From Comamonas badia DSM 17552 (GTDB lineage: Bacteria; Pseudomonadota; Gammaproteobacteria; Burkholderiales; Burkholderiaceae_C), in the NCBI RefSeq assembly GCF_000484635.1, contig NZ_AXVM01000003.1, forward strand, positions 186,001 to 250,000: a stretch of DNA of 64,000 nucleotides, written 5' to 3'. The notes below the pieces were generated by a model. The model was not told the origin of the DNA, made no database searches, and saw nothing but the letters and a program-made list of their open reading frames with translations. A program made the position numbers and the translations under genes. Each line of letters begins with the position of its first letter. Within the stretch, counting starts at the first letter, position 1. Below are positions 1-9,708 of the stretch, piece by piece.

Positions 1-165
1 GGCAAACTGGAGGCCGAAGCGCTCAACGACACCAACCAGCTGGAGCTGCGCGTGTTCGGCAACGACAGCTACCGCCAGGCGGTGCTGGTGGCGCGCCTGG
101 ATAACCTGGGCAAGGGCGCGAGCGGCGCGGCGGTGCAGAACCTCAAGATCATGCTGGGGCTCTGA
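1..165 (+). CDS. argC: N-acetyl-gamma-glutamyl-phosphate reductase, C-terminal end (partial)
   Basis: The reading frame is open from the first base and ends in TGA. It encodes the last 54 residues of ArgC, the NADPH-dependent reductase of the third step of arginine synthesis. The tail reads [20 protein letters not shown], which is the family's C-terminal signature (DNL-KGASGQAVQN). The start and the catalytic cysteine lie left of the window. A hairpin repeat begins directly at the stop codon. The gene is cut only by the window edge, with no sign of damage. Confidence 0.9.
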   Translation, partial: GKLEAEALNDTNQLELRVFGNDSYRQAVLVARLDNLGKGASGAAVQNLKIMLGL

Positions 166-229
166 AAATTTTGATGAAAAGCGGCTCAAACGCTTGCTGA
201 GCAAGCGTGAACAGCTATTCATATAGAAG
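165..229. repeat. Dispersed hairpin repeat, copy A
   Basis: AT-rich intergenic element between argC and the convergent metH-type gene. Its core is a perfect 7-bp inverted repeat, CGCTTGC / GCAAGCG (191-197 and 201-207), followed by ACAGCTAT. The same layout recurs at 1300, 19968, 22519, 45643 and 52781. Here it lies between two converging stop codons, so it may also act as a terminator, although no long T-run follows. Confidence 0.7.
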
Positions 230-233
230 TCGT

Positions 234-1268
<1,035 letters not shown>

Positions 1269-1299
1269 GGGGCGATTGTAGGAAGGCGCGTGCCGGACA

Positions 1300-1370
1300 A
1301 TAGAGCTTCTGTTTTTTTGATCAAATTCCGCTTTTATGCTTGTCAGGCAAGCGTAGACAGCTATCTTTAA
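1300..1370. repeat. Dispersed hairpin repeat, copy B
   Basis: Occupies the divergent gap between the metH half and recQ. It has the T-run/TGATCAAA edge, a GCTTG...CAAGC inverted repeat (1338-1352) and the ACAGCTATCTTT tail shared with copy C. Because it lies just upstream of the recQ start it probably forms part of the recQ leader. Confidence 0.65.
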
Positions 1371-1380
1371 CGAAGTTTCC

Positions 1381-3243
1381 TTGTCTTCCCCCCTCTCCAT
1401 CCTGCGCCAGGTTTTCGGCTACGACAGCTTTCGTGGCCCGCAAGCCGCCATCATTGACCATGTCACCGGCGGGGGCGATGCACTCGTGCTCATGCCCACG
1501 GGCGGCGGCAAATCGCTGTGCTACCAGATTCCCGCGATTGCACGCCAGCAGGCGGGCCTGGGCGTCACCCTCGTGGTCTCGCCGCTGATCGCACTCATGC
1601 ACGACCAGGTGGGCGCGCTGCGCGAGGCGGGCGTGGCCGCGGCCTTCCTCAATTCCACGCTCGACTGGCCGCAGACGCTGGACGTGGAGCGGCGCATGGC
1701 CGAGGGCGAAACCACGCTGCTGTACGCCGCGCCCGAGCGCGTGGTGAGCGAGCGCTTTCTGGGCCTGCTCGACGGCCTGTACGCACAGGGACAACTCGCG
1801 CTGGTGGCGATTGACGAGGCGCACTGCGTCAGCCAATGGGGCCACGACTTTCGCCCCGAGTACCGCCAGCTGGCGCTGCTGGCACAGCGCTATCCGGGCG
1901 TGCCGCGCATCGCGCTCACCGCCACCGCCGACGCGCTCACGCGCGCCGACATCCTCGAAGGGCTGCAGCTGCCCTCGGCGCAGGTCTTCATCAGCAGCTT
2001 CGACCGCCCCAACATCCGCTACCACGTGGAAGAGAAGAAGGAGCCGCTGGCCCAGCTGCTGCGCTTCATCACGCAGGAACATGCGGGCGAAGCCGGCATC
2101 GTCTATTGCCAGTCGCGCAAACGCGTGGAGGAAATGGCGCAAGCGCTCGCGCAGGCAGGCATTGCCGCGCTGCCCTACCACGCAGGCATGCCGGCCGACA
2201 CGCGCCAGGCGCACCAGGACCGGTTTCTGCGCGAGGACGGCATCGTGATGGTCGCCACCATCGCCTTCGGCATGGGCATAGACAAGCCGGATGTGCGCTT
2301 CGTCGCGCATGTGGACATGCCGCGCAACATCGAAGGCTATTACCAGGAGACCGGACGCGCCGGGCGCGACGGCCTGCCCGCCGATGCCTGGATGATCTAC
2401 GGCCTGCAGGACGTGGTGAACCAGCGGCGCATGATCGACGAGGGCGACGCGGCCGAGGCGTTCAAATCCATCCTGCGCGGCAAGCTCGATGCGCTGCTGG
2501 CGCTCGCCGAGGCCACCGACTGCCGCCGCCAGCGGCTGCTGGCCTACTTCGGCGAGGCGTCCGAGCCCTGCGGCAACTGCGACAACTGCCTGCAGCCACC
2601 CGCCGTCTGGGACGGCACGGACGCCGCGCGCAAGCTCCTTTCCACCATCTACCGCGTGCATGAAATGAGCGGCCTGACCTTCGGCACCGGGCACCTCATG
2701 GACATCGTGCGCGGCAACGCGACGGACAAGGTGCGCCAGTTCGGGCACGAGCGCCTGTCCACCTTCGGCCTGGGCGCCGATTACAACGAGCACCAGCTGC
2801 GCGCCGTGCTGCGCCAGCTGCTGGCGACGCAGGCGGTGGGCGTGCAGCGCGTGCTGCAGGGCGATGGCCGCGCCTTCGATACGCTGTCGCTGGGCGCCAG
2901 CGCCCGCCCCTTGCTGCGCGGCGAAGTGCCTGTGCTGCTGCGCCAGGCCAGCGCACCGGCGCGCCGCGCGCGCAAGCCCCGGCGCCATGCGCCCGCCGCC
3001 GCGGCCGCCGAACTGGATGCCGGCGCTCAGGTGCGCTTCATCAACCTCAAGGCCTGGCGCGCCGAAGTGGCGCGGGAGCACGGCGTGCCGGCCTATGTCG
3101 TCTTTCTGGATACCACGCTGGCTGCGATCGCCGAGCGCAACCCGGCGACACTGGCCGATCTCGCAGGCATCCCCGGCATGGGCGCCAAGCGGCTTGAGGC
3201 CTATGGTGCGCTGGTCCTGCAGGTTTGCCAGGAAAGGATTTAG
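1381..3243 (+). CDS. recQ: ATP-dependent DNA helicase RecQ
   Basis: A 620-residue superfamily 2 helicase that unwinds DNA 3'-5' in recombination and repair. Visible motifs are Walker A ([12 protein letters not shown], near residue 40), the DEAH box with the RecQ aromatic loop ([19 protein letters not shown], near 145), and motif VI ([10 protein letters not shown]). These are followed by the zinc-binding RQC cysteines (CRRQRL...CGNCDNC, about 380-405) and a C-terminal HRDC domain from about residue 545 ([20 protein letters not shown]). The start is TTG at 1381: an in-frame stop lies at 1354 and no ATG lies between. The domain set is complete. Confidence 0.95.
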   Translation: MSSPLSILRQVFGYDSFRGPQAAIIDHVTGGGDALVLMPTGGGKSLCYQIPAIARQQAGLGVTLVVSPLIALMHDQVGALREAGVAAAFLNSTLDWPQTLDVERRMAEGETTLLYAAPERVVSERFLGLLDGLYAQGQLALVAIDEAHCVSQWGHDFRPEYRQLALLAQRYPGVPRIALTATADALTRADILEGLQLPSAQVFISSFDRPNIRYHVEEKKEPLAQLLRFITQEHAGEAGIVYCQSRKRVEEMAQALAQAGIAALPYHAGMPADTRQAHQDRFLREDGIVMVATIAFGMGIDKPDVRFVAHVDMPRNIEGYYQETGRAGRDGLPADAWMIYGLQDVVNQRRMIDEGDAAEAFKSILRGKLDALLALAEATDCRRQRLLAYFGEASEPCGNCDNCLQPPAVWDGTDAARKLLSTIYRVHEMSGLTFGTGHLMDIVRGNATDKVRQFGHERLSTFGLGADYNEHQLRAVLRQLLATQAVGVQRVLQGDGRAFDTLSLGASARPLLRGEVPVLLRQASAPARRARKPRRHAPAAAAAELDAGAQVRFINLKAWRAEVAREHGVPAYVVFLDTTLAAIAERNPATLADLAGIPGMGAKRLEAYGALVLQVCQERI

Positions 3244-3421
3244 GCGGATTTTTAGTCCGACTTGTTGCAAATTGCACCACTGCCGCGCAAAAAACGCTTG
3301 CATCGCCGCCGAAATTCAAGAACAGTACCGTATTGGTGGGCGTACGCCCGTCAAGTAGGTTACGGTGATCCGTCAGTTTTCGCGCATAGGGCTTCTTAGG
3401 TGATTCACTTTTGGCGGTTTC

Positions 3422-3462
3422 GGGACTCCGTGGTTCCATTTTTTTGTTAATTAGGGAGTCCC
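3422..3462 (+). promoter_or_regulatory. Hairpin covering the ribosome binding site of the RRM gene
   Basis: GGGACTCC (3422-3429) pairs perfectly with GGAGTCCC (3455-3462). The 3' arm contains most of the AGGGAG Shine-Dalgarno (3453-3458), nine bases before the ATG. The loop is AT-rich. In this fold the site would be hidden from ribosomes, suggesting temperature-dependent or self-regulated translation. The rest of the 224-bp leader holds a 12-bp perfect palindrome (3338-3349, GGGCGTACGCCC) and no gene. Confidence 0.55.
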
Positions 3463-3467
3463 ATTTC

Positions 3468-3917
3468 ATGGGCAACAAACTGTACGTCGGCAACCTGCCG
3501 TACCAAGTGCGCGATGAAGATCTGCAGCAGGCCTTCGGGCAATTCGGCACGGTCACCAGCGCCAAGGTCATGATGGAGCGCGACACCGGCCGCTCCAAGG
3601 GTTTCGGCTTTGTCGAAATGGGCAGCGATGCCGAAGCACAGCAAGCCATCAACGGCATGAACGGTCAGCCCCTGGGCGGACGCAGCCTGGTCGTCAACGA
3701 AGCGCGCCCGATGGAGCCACGCCCCCCGCGCTCCGGCGGCGGCGGCTTTGGTGGGGGCCGCAGCGGTGGCGGCGGCTATGGTGGCGGCGGCCGCGGTGAG
3801 GGCGGCGGCGGTTTCCGCAGCCCCTACGGCGGCGGTGGCCGCAGCGGTGGTGGCGGTCGCGGCGGCTACGACGGCGGCGGCCGCGGTGGCTACGACGGCG
3901 GCAACGGCGGATACTGA
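3468..3917 (+). CDS. Glycine-rich RRM RNA-binding protein
   Basis: A 149-residue single RNA-recognition-motif protein. RNP2 (LYVGNLPY, residues 4-11) and RNP1 (KGFGFVEM, about 44-51) are intact. From about residue 85 the protein becomes a low-complexity tail of glycine with arginine, tyrosine and serine, ending in repeated RGGYDGG units. Bacterial proteins of this type, best known from cyanobacteria and proteobacteria, bind single-stranded RNA and are often cold-induced. The gene is monocistronic, between the hairpin leader and a strong terminator. Start at 3468 because AGGGAG lies at ideal spacing; upstream in-frame codons lack a site. Confidence 0.9.
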   Translation: MGNKLYVGNLPYQVRDEDLQQAFGQFGTVTSAKVMMERDTGRSKGFGFVEMGSDAEAQQAINGMNGQPLGGRSLVVNEARPMEPRPPRSGGGGFGGGRSGGGGYGGGGRGEGGGGFRSPYGGGGRSGGGGRGGYDGGGRGGYDGGNGGY

Positions 3918-3935
3918 TCCCCCGGCAAACCCATG

Positions 3936-3960
3936 AAAAAGCTCCTTCGGGAGCTTTTTT
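3936..3960 (+). terminator. Intrinsic terminator with UUCG tetraloop
   Basis: The stem AAAAAGCTCC / GGAGCTTTTT closes on the very stable TTCG tetraloop (3946-3949) and ends in six Ts. It lies 18 bases after the stop codon of the RRM gene. The A-run on the other arm means it could also work on the minus strand. Confidence 0.92.
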
Positions 3961-3985
3961 ATTGCCTGCGTCGAGGCCTGGCCTT

Positions 3986-4092
3986 ATTTCAATTCCATAT
4001 CATTCGAGTACGCGAAGGCGAAGCGAAGACAGTGCTGTAGCACGGCGAGCGGAGCCGACAAAGTAATCGATTGATTTGGAAATGGAATTACT
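3986..4092. other. Structured intergenic element with imperfect terminal inverted repeats
   Basis: About 107 bp between the RRM terminator and the SDR stop codon. The ends are complementary over about 20 bp with mismatches (AATTCCATATCATTCGAGTA at 3991-4010 against the ATCGATTGATTTGGAAATGG stretch near 4066-4085). The centre holds a tight GTGCT-GT-AGCAC hairpin (4032-4043) and a purine-rich GCGAAG repeat. It contains no recognisable ORF. It could be a terminator region for the SDR gene, a small non-autonomous repeat or an RNA element. Confidence 0.4.
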
Positions 4093-4864
4093 CGCCTTCC
4101 CGGCGTTTGCGCGGACGCCCCGCCATCAGGCGGTCGAACACCGCATCGGGCAGCAGCGGCAGCAGGCGCGCCACGATCGCCATCCGCCAGGGAATCACGC
4201 AATAGCTCGCGCGGCCGGCAATGGCACGCTCGGCCCGCCGCGCAAACGCCTCGGCCGACAGCAGGAAGGGCATGGGGTAGCGGTTGCGCGCGGTGAGCGG
4301 CGTCGCCACGAAACCAGGGCAGAGCGTGAGCACGCTGACTCCGCTGCCACGCAATTCGCTGCGCACGCTCTCGCAGTAACTGATGACGGCGGCCTTGCTC
4401 GCGCAGTACGCGCCGTGGCCGGGCAGCCCGCGCACGCCGGCAACGCTGGCAACCCCGACCAGCCGGCCGCTGCCACGTGCCACCATCGGGGCTATGAAAG
4501 GCTGGAACGTCGCCGCCAGCCCAATGACGTTGGTGGCCAGCGTGCGCTGCAGCACCGCGAGATCCTGCGCATCGCCCGGCGCAATGCCCACGCTGATGCC
4601 TGCATTGGCCAGCACCACGTCCGGCAGGCCCTGGCGCTCAAGACAGGCGCTGGCAGCAGCGGCGATTTGCGCGGCATCACTGACGTCAGCTCCATAAATT
4701 TCATAGCTGTCAGCACTTATGTTTTCTGCGTCAAGCCATGTTTTGACCATATCCGCGCGCCGGGCAAGCAGCGCCACGCGCCAGCCTGCGCGCAGATAGC
4801 GGCGGGCCAGCGCCTGGCCTATGCCGCTGGAGGCGCCGGTGATGAAGACGAGCGGCGCGGCCAT
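4088..4864 (-). CDS. SDR family oxidoreductase
   Basis: A 258-residue classical short-chain dehydrogenase/reductase. It shows the cofactor loop TGASSGIG (residues 9-16), NAG (near 90), and the catalytic Ser and YCASK pair. Substrate is not predictable. It starts inside the lptC stop codon (ATGA overlap), so it is translated with the LPS export gene, where lptA would often be found. Residues about 39-57 (VKTWLDAENISADSYEI) are encoded by an unusually AT-rich stretch resembling the dispersed intergenic repeat, at a surface position between beta-2 and beta-3 where insertions are tolerated. Confidence 0.88.
   Translation of the reverse strand: MAAPLVFITGASSGIGQALARRYLRAGWRVALLARRADMVKTWLDAENISADSYEIYGADVSDAAQIAAAASACLERQGLPDVVLANAGISVGIAPGDAQDLAVLQRTLATNVIGLAATFQPFIAPMVARGSGRLVGVASVAGVRGLPGHGAYCASKAAVISYCESVRSELRGSGVSVLTLCPGFVATPLTARNRYPMPFLLSAEAFARRAERAIAGRASYCVIPWRMAIVARLLPLLPDAVFDRLMAGRPRKRREGE
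4692..4747. repeat. Dispersed repeat copy E, inside the SDR coding sequence
   Basis: The stretch with TTTCATAGCTGTCAGCACTT and CCATGTTTTGACC lines up almost without gaps with copy D at 22519 (about two thirds identical by eye). It is much more AT-rich than flanking codons. It keeps the SDR frame open and encodes about 18 residues. Read by eye; no alignment score was computed. Confidence 0.5.
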
Positions 4865-5499
4865 CAGCGCCGGCTGCGTGCCGGCTGCACCAGGCCACGC
4901 ACATTGCCCGTCATGGTCACAAGCCCTGCCTTGTTGTCGTAATCCAGCGTGTCGGCGGTGACCCGGTCATTTCCCTGGGTGAGCACCACGGGCTGATCCG
5001 ACTGCACGCGCTCGCTGTTGACCCAGGCGCGCAGGTACTGCCCCTGCAGACGCAGCACGGGCGGCGCAGGCTGGCCCGCAGTCGTCGGCGTGACGCGCTG
5101 CACCACCGCATCCCCCAGCAGCTGCACTTCGGAGCCGTCGGCATTGGTGATGGCGCGCCTGGCCGTGGCCGTCATCACGCGGCCCTGCGCATCGGTCGAA
5201 CGGATGTCGGCCTGTTCGATTTCCAGCGTGTCGGTATCCGGGAAATGCTGTGCCAGCCGCCCGCGCACCTCGCTCTGCAGGCGACCATTGGCGTCGAACG
5301 ACTTGACCGAAAAGTCCCGCATGAAGTAGTCCGGTTCGTGCGCCACCACTGCCGGCGGCTGGGGCGCCTGCAGCTGCGGCGCGTTGCGCACCAGCCACCA
5401 GGTGCCCAGGGCCAGCAGCCCCATCAGCGCCACTGGCAGGTAGAGCGTGACGCGCTCCCAGGTGCGCCTCCAGGTGCGTTGCCAGGCACGCACGCTCAT
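4864..5499 (-). CDS. lptC: LPS export ABC transporter periplasmic protein LptC
   Basis: A 211-residue bitopic inner-membrane protein of the Lpt bridge that passes LPS from LptB2FG toward LptA. It has one N-terminal transmembrane segment (VTLYLPVALMGLLALGTWWL, about residues 17-36) and a periplasmic LptC/OstA-like beta domain (PDYFMRDFSVKSFDANG onward). Start at 5499 overlaps the kdsC stop (ATGA), and the stop overlaps the SDR start. The arrangement kdsD-kdsC-lptC matches other proteobacteria, but lptA and lptB do not follow here. Confidence 0.88.
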   Translation of the reverse strand: MSVRAWQRTWRRTWERVTLYLPVALMGLLALGTWWLVRNAPQLQAPQPPAVVAHEPDYFMRDFSVKSFDANGRLQSEVRGRLAQHFPDTDTLEIEQADIRSTDAQGRVMTATARRAITNADGSEVQLLGDAVVQRVTPTTAGQPAPPVLRLQGQYLRAWVNSERVQSDQPVVLTQGNDRVTADTLDYDNKAGLVTMTGNVRGLVQPARSRR

Positions 5500-6059
5500 G
5501 AGGCACGCGCCAGCAGCTGCGCATACCGGCCCGAGGCGACCAGCAGCAGATCGCACAGTTCGCGCACCGCGCCGTGCCCGCCCGCGGCCTGCGTCACATG
5601 GTGGGCCACGGCGCGCACCTCGGCATGGGCCTGCGCCGGCGCACAGGCCAGGCGCGCGCGGCGCAGCAGCGGCAGATCGGGCCAATCGTCGCCCATGACG
5701 GCCAGCTCAGGGAAGGTCAAACCCAGCTCGGCCAGCAGTGCCTGCGCCGCCGGGAGCTTGTCTTGCGCGCCCAGCCGCGAGCGCTGCACGCCCAGCGCCG
5801 CCAGGCGCAGGCGCAGGGCGGGCGAATCGCGTCCGCTCACCACCATGACCTGCAGACCCGCCTGCTGCAGCAGCTTGAGGCCATGGCCATCGAGCGAATC
5901 AAAGCGCTTGAGCACCTCGCCTTCGGCGGAAAAATACAGCCCGCCGTCCGTCAGCACGCCATCCACGTCCAGCACCACGGCGCGCACGCCCTGGGCCTGC
6001 AGCAGCAGTTCCGGCGCAAAGCGCAGCGCCGGCGGCAGCGGGGGCAGCAGGTCCGTCAT
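5496..6059 (-). CDS. kdsC: 3-deoxy-D-manno-octulosonate 8-phosphate phosphatase KdsC
   Basis: A 187-residue HAD-superfamily phosphatase releasing Kdo from Kdo 8-phosphate for lipid A inner-core synthesis. The nucleophile motif is VVLDVDGVLTDGG (near residue 27), with VVSGRDS as motif II and VMGDDWPDLPLL as the metal-binding motif. There is no cap domain, as expected for the C0 subclass that forms tetramers. Start and stop both overlap neighbours by four bases, so translation is coupled in the kdsD-kdsC-lptC unit. Confidence 0.94.
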   Translation of the reverse strand: MTDLLPPLPPALRFAPELLLQAQGVRAVVLDVDGVLTDGGLYFSAEGEVLKRFDSLDGHGLKLLQQAGLQVMVVSGRDSPALRLRLAALGVQRSRLGAQDKLPAAQALLAELGLTFPELAVMGDDWPDLPLLRRARLACAPAQAHAEVRAVAHHVTQAAGGHGAVRELCDLLLVASGRYAQLLARAS

Positions 6060-7057
6060 CAGATCACCTTGGCGCGCATCAGGTCGCCGATATGCACGAT
6101 GCCGGTCAGCATCCCGGCACCATCGGTCACGAGCACGCTGGTGATGCGGTGCTGCTCCATCAGCTGCGCGGCATCGGCGGCCAACGCCTCTTCGCCCATG
6201 GTGCGCGGGCCGGGGTGCATCAGCTCGCCGGCCGTCATCGTCAGCACATCAGCGCCCGCTTCGATGCGGCGGCGCAGATCGCCATCGGTGAAGATGCCTT
6301 GCAGCCGCCCCGCGGCGTCCACCACCGCGGCCGCGCCCACGCCCTTGGCGCTCATTTCGCGCATCAGCGCGCTGAAACCGGCGCCCGGCTGCACGCGCGG
6401 CACATCGGCGCCGCTGCGCATCACATCGCGCACCAGCGTGAGCAGGCGCCGGCCCAGCGCGCCGCCCGGGTGCGAGCGGGCAAAGTCCTCGGGGCGAAAG
6501 CCGCGCGCGTCCAGCAGCGCCACGGCCAGTGCATCGCCCATGGCGATCTGCGCCGTGGTGCTGGCGGTGGGCGCGAGGTTGAGCGGGCAGGCTTCGCGCT
6601 CCACGCTGCAATCGAGTACCAGATCGGCATGGGCGGCCAGCGTGGATTCCGCGCCACCGGTGAGTGCGACGATGGGCACGCCCAGGCGCCTGAGCACCGG
6701 CAGCAACGCGGTGATTTCGTGGCTCTCGCCGCTGTTGGACAGCGCCAGCACCAGATCCTCCTGCGTGACCATGCCCAGATCGCCGTGGCTGGCCTCGGCC
6801 GGGTGCACGAAGAACGCAGGCGTGCCGGTGGAGGCCAGCGTGGCGGCGATCTTGCGCCCCACATGCCCGCTTTTGCCCATGCCCATGACGACCACCCGCC
6901 CGCGCGTGGCAAGAATGCGGTGAACGGCCTGCGTGAAGGCAGCGCCCAGCCGCTCGCCCATGCGGCCCAGCGCAGCCGCCTCGATGTGGCAGGCCTCGCG
7001 CCCCAGGCGCAGGATGCGGTCGTCGTCGGTGCGCAGCGCGCCTTGTGGAGAAGACAT
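6059..7057 (-). CDS. kdsD: D-arabinose-5-phosphate isomerase KdsD
   Basis: A 332-residue enzyme converting ribulose 5-phosphate to arabinose 5-phosphate, the first Kdo-specific step. It has an N-terminal SIS domain (GMGKSGHVGRKIAATLASTG, and SNSGESHEI for the phosphosugar loop) followed by two CBS domains (about residues 210-330). ATG at 7057 is preferred to an upstream in-frame TTG. It is the first gene of a four-gene minus-strand unit, divergent from the Kef antiporter, with about 68 bp holding both promoters. Confidence 0.94.
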   Translation of the reverse strand: MSSPQGALRTDDDRILRLGREACHIEAAALGRMGERLGAAFTQAVHRILATRGRVVVMGMGKSGHVGRKIAATLASTGTPAFFVHPAEASHGDLGMVTQEDLVLALSNSGESHEITALLPVLRRLGVPIVALTGGAESTLAAHADLVLDCSVEREACPLNLAPTASTTAQIAMGDALAVALLDARGFRPEDFARSHPGGALGRRLLTLVRDVMRSGADVPRVQPGAGFSALMREMSAKGVGAAAVVDAAGRLQGIFTDGDLRRRIEAGADVLTMTAGELMHPGPRTMGEEALAADAAQLMEQHRITSVLVTDGAGMLTGIVHIGDLMRAKVI

Positions 7058-7125
7058 GGGCAAATTCTATCGGCGCAGGTGCGAAACCCGGGCACAACCT
7101 GGACAACTGGCCCTACCATCGTGCG

Positions 7126-9108
7126 ATGTCGTCGCTGGCGCTGACCCTGCTGTACCTGCTGGCCGCCGTGCTGGGCGTGGTGGCCTGCCGGCTGCTGCGC
7201 CTGCCGCCGATGATGGGCTACCTCGCCGCCGGCATCCTGATCGGGCCGCACGCGCTGGCGCTGGCGCTCAACTCCGAGGGCGTACGCCATCTGGGCGAGT
7301 TCGGCGTGGTGTTCCTGATGTTCACCATCGGCCTGGAATTCAGCCTGCCCAAGCTGCGGGCCATGCGCCAGCTGGTCTTCGGCCTGGGGCTGATGCAGGT
7401 GCTGGGCAGCGTGCTGGCGTTCATGGCCGGGCTGCTGCTGCTTTCAAACGGGCTGGGCGGCGTCTGGGAAATGGGCTGGCAGACGGCGCTTGCGCTGGCC
7501 GGCACGCTGACGATGAGCAGCACGGCCATCGTGGTGAAACTGCTGGCCGAGCGCGCCGAGGTGGACACCGAGCACGGCCGGCGGGTCATGGGCATCCTGC
7601 TGTTCCAGGATCTTGCCGTGGTGCCCATGCTGGTGCTGATTCCTGCGCTCGGCTCCTCGCCCGAGCAGCTGCTGACGGCGCTGGCGCTGGCGCTGGTCAA
7701 GGCCGTGGTGCTGGTGACCGTGCTGCTCATGGGCGGACAGCGCGTGATGCGCTGGTGGCTCACGCTGGTGGCGCGGCGCAAGAGCGAGGAGCTGTTCATG
7801 CTCAACCTGCTGCTGGTCACGCTGGGCCTGGCCTGGCTCACCGAACTGGCCGGGCTGTCGCTGGCGCTGGGCGCCTTCATCGCCGGCGTGCTGGTCTCCG
7901 AGACGCCCTACCACCACCAGGTGGGCGCGGACATCCGGCCATTTCACGACGTGCTGCTGGGCCTGTTCTTCATCACCGTGGGGATGATGCTGGACTGGCA
8001 CATCCTCGTCGAACACTGGGCGCTGGTGGGCCTGCTGCTGCTGGTGCCGCTGGCGCTGAAGGCGGCGATCATCTTCGGCCTGGCGCATGCGCGCGGCGCC
8101 TCGGCCGGGGTGGCGCTGCGCACCGGGCTGTACGCGGCGCAGGCCGGTGAATTCGGCTTCGTGCTGCTGGCGCTGATGCAGACGCACCAATTGATCGAGC
8201 CGCGCCTCATGAACCCGGTGCTGGCGGCCATGGTGCTGTCGATGCTGGCCACGCCCTTCCTGATCCAGTACAGCCCGCAGATCGTCGGCCGGCTGGTGGC
8301 CAGCGACTGGATGCAGCAATCGCTGCAGGTGACGCAGATCGCACGCCGGGCGATCAACACCGCGGGCCACATCGTGATCTGCGGCTACGGCCGCTGCGGC
8401 CAGAACCTGGCGCGGCTGCTGGAGCTGGAGGGCATCGCCTACCTGGCGCTCGATCTGGACCCGGACCGCGTGCGCCAGGCCGCCGCCGCCGGCAATTCGG
8501 TGGTGTTCGGCGACGCCACGCGCATGCAGGCGCTGCGCGCGGCGGGCCTCTCGCGCGCGGCGGCGGTGGTGGTGACGACGCACGAGGTGCCGGTGGCGCT
8601 GAAGGTGCTGGGCCACCTGCGCAGCGAGGCGCCGCAGGTGCCGGTGATCGTGCGCACGCAGGACGACACGCACCTGGAGCAACTGCGCGCCGCCGGCGCC
8701 GCCGAGGTGGTGCCCGAAGCCATCGAAGGCTCGCTGGTGCTGGCCGGCCATGCGCTGGCGCTCGTCGGCGTGCCGCTGCGCCGCGTGGTGCGCCTGCTGC
8801 AGGAGCAACGCAATGCCCGCTACGGGCTGTTGCGCAACTATTTCCACGGGCTGGACGAAACGCCGACCGAACGCGACCAGGAGCGGCTGGCCTCCATCAC
8901 CCTGCCCGAGGGCGCCGCCGCGCTGGGCCAGAGCCCGGCCGCACTGAGCCTCGCTCCCATGGGCGTGCAGCTCGTCGCGGTGCGCCACGCCAATGGCAGA
9001 ACCAGCGGACCGGAGGATGACCAGCCGCTGTCCGGCGGCGATACCCTGGTGCTCAGCGGCCATCCGACGGCACTGCAGCTGGCCGAGGAAAGCCTGCTGC
9101 GCGGGTAG
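7126..9108 (+). CDS. Monovalent cation:proton antiporter-2 (Kef/YbaL type)
   Basis: A 660-residue CPA2 transporter. The first about 380 residues are a Na+/H+ exchanger-type membrane domain with about 12 hydrophobic segments (LTLLYLLAAVLGVVACRLL at the N-terminus; GVVFLMFTIGLEFS). A cytosolic RCK/TrkA-N domain follows (HIVICGYGRCGQNLARLLE, near residue 410) and then a TrkA-C domain. Such proteins exchange K+ or Na+ for H+, often under nucleotide or thiol control. ATG at 7126 gives the family's hydrophobic start; upstream extension is polar. Confidence 0.9.
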   Translation: MSSLALTLLYLLAAVLGVVACRLLRLPPMMGYLAAGILIGPHALALALNSEGVRHLGEFGVVFLMFTIGLEFSLPKLRAMRQLVFGLGLMQVLGSVLAFMAGLLLLSNGLGGVWEMGWQTALALAGTLTMSSTAIVVKLLAERAEVDTEHGRRVMGILLFQDLAVVPMLVLIPALGSSPEQLLTALALALVKAVVLVTVLLMGGQRVMRWWLTLVARRKSEELFMLNLLLVTLGLAWLTELAGLSLALGAFIAGVLVSETPYHHQVGADIRPFHDVLLGLFFITVGMMLDWHILVEHWALVGLLLLVPLALKAAIIFGLAHARGASAGVALRTGLYAAQAGEFGFVLLALMQTHQLIEPRLMNPVLAAMVLSMLATPFLIQYSPQIVGRLVASDWMQQSLQVTQIARRAINTAGHIVICGYGRCGQNLARLLELEGIAYLALDLDPDRVRQAAAAGNSVVFGDATRMQALRAAGLSRAAAVVVTTHEVPVALKVLGHLRSEAPQVPVIVRTQDDTHLEQLRAAGAAEVVPEAIEGSLVLAGHALALVGVPLRRVVRLLQEQRNARYGLLRNYFHGLDETPTERDQERLASITLPEGAAALGQSPAALSLAPMGVQLVAVRHANGRTSGPEDDQPLSGGDTLVLSGHPTALQLAEESLLRG

Positions 9109-9141
9109 GATGCCGGCATCGCTCCGATTTCCAGCCTCTCC

Positions 9142-9696
9142 ATGCCCACACCCAGCACCACCGACTACCTGCGCTCGCACATCCGCACCGTGCCCGACTG
9201 GCCCGCGCCGGGCGTGCAGTTTCGCGACATCACGCCGCTGCTGCAGGACCCGCGGGTGTTCCGCGTGCTGATCGACACCTTCGTGCACCGCTACATGGAA
9301 AAACGCATGCGCCCCGACGTGGTCGCCGGGCTGGATGCGCGCGGCTTCATCATCGGCTCGGTACTGGCCTACGAGCTGGGTCTCGGGTTCGTGCCGATCC
9401 GCAAGAAGGGCAAGCTGCCGTTCACCACGGTGCAGGAAACCTACGAGCTGGAATACGGCAGCGCCACCGTGGAGCTGCACGCCGACGCGGTCCAGCGCGG
9501 TGACCGCGTGCTGCTGGTGGACGACCTCATCGCCACCGGCGGCACCATGATGGCCGGCAAGAAGCTGCTGGAAAAACTGGGCGCGACGGTCGCCGAAGGC
9601 GTGGCGATCGTCGATCTGCCGGAGCTGGGTGGTTCAGACCGCCTGCGCGCCGCCGGACTGCCACTCTTCACGCTGGTGGATTTCAGCGGGCACTGA
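9142..9696 (+). CDS. apt: Adenine phosphoribosyltransferase
   Basis: A 184-residue type I phosphoribosyltransferase making AMP from adenine and PRPP. The PRPP-binding motif [17 protein letters not shown] is complete, as is the N-terminal [20 protein letters not shown] typical of Apt. It lies 33 bp after the antiporter on the same strand and may be cotranscribed. It converges with the next gene, whose stop is only 12 bp away. Confidence 0.96.
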   Translation: MPTPSTTDYLRSHIRTVPDWPAPGVQFRDITPLLQDPRVFRVLIDTFVHRYMEKRMRPDVVAGLDARGFIIGSVLAYELGLGFVPIRKKGKLPFTTVQETYELEYGSATVELHADAVQRGDRVLLVDDLIATGGTMMAGKKLLEKLGATVAEGVAIVDLPELGGSDRLRAAGLPLFTLVDFSGH

Positions 9697-9708
9697 GCAG
9701 GGGCAGAT

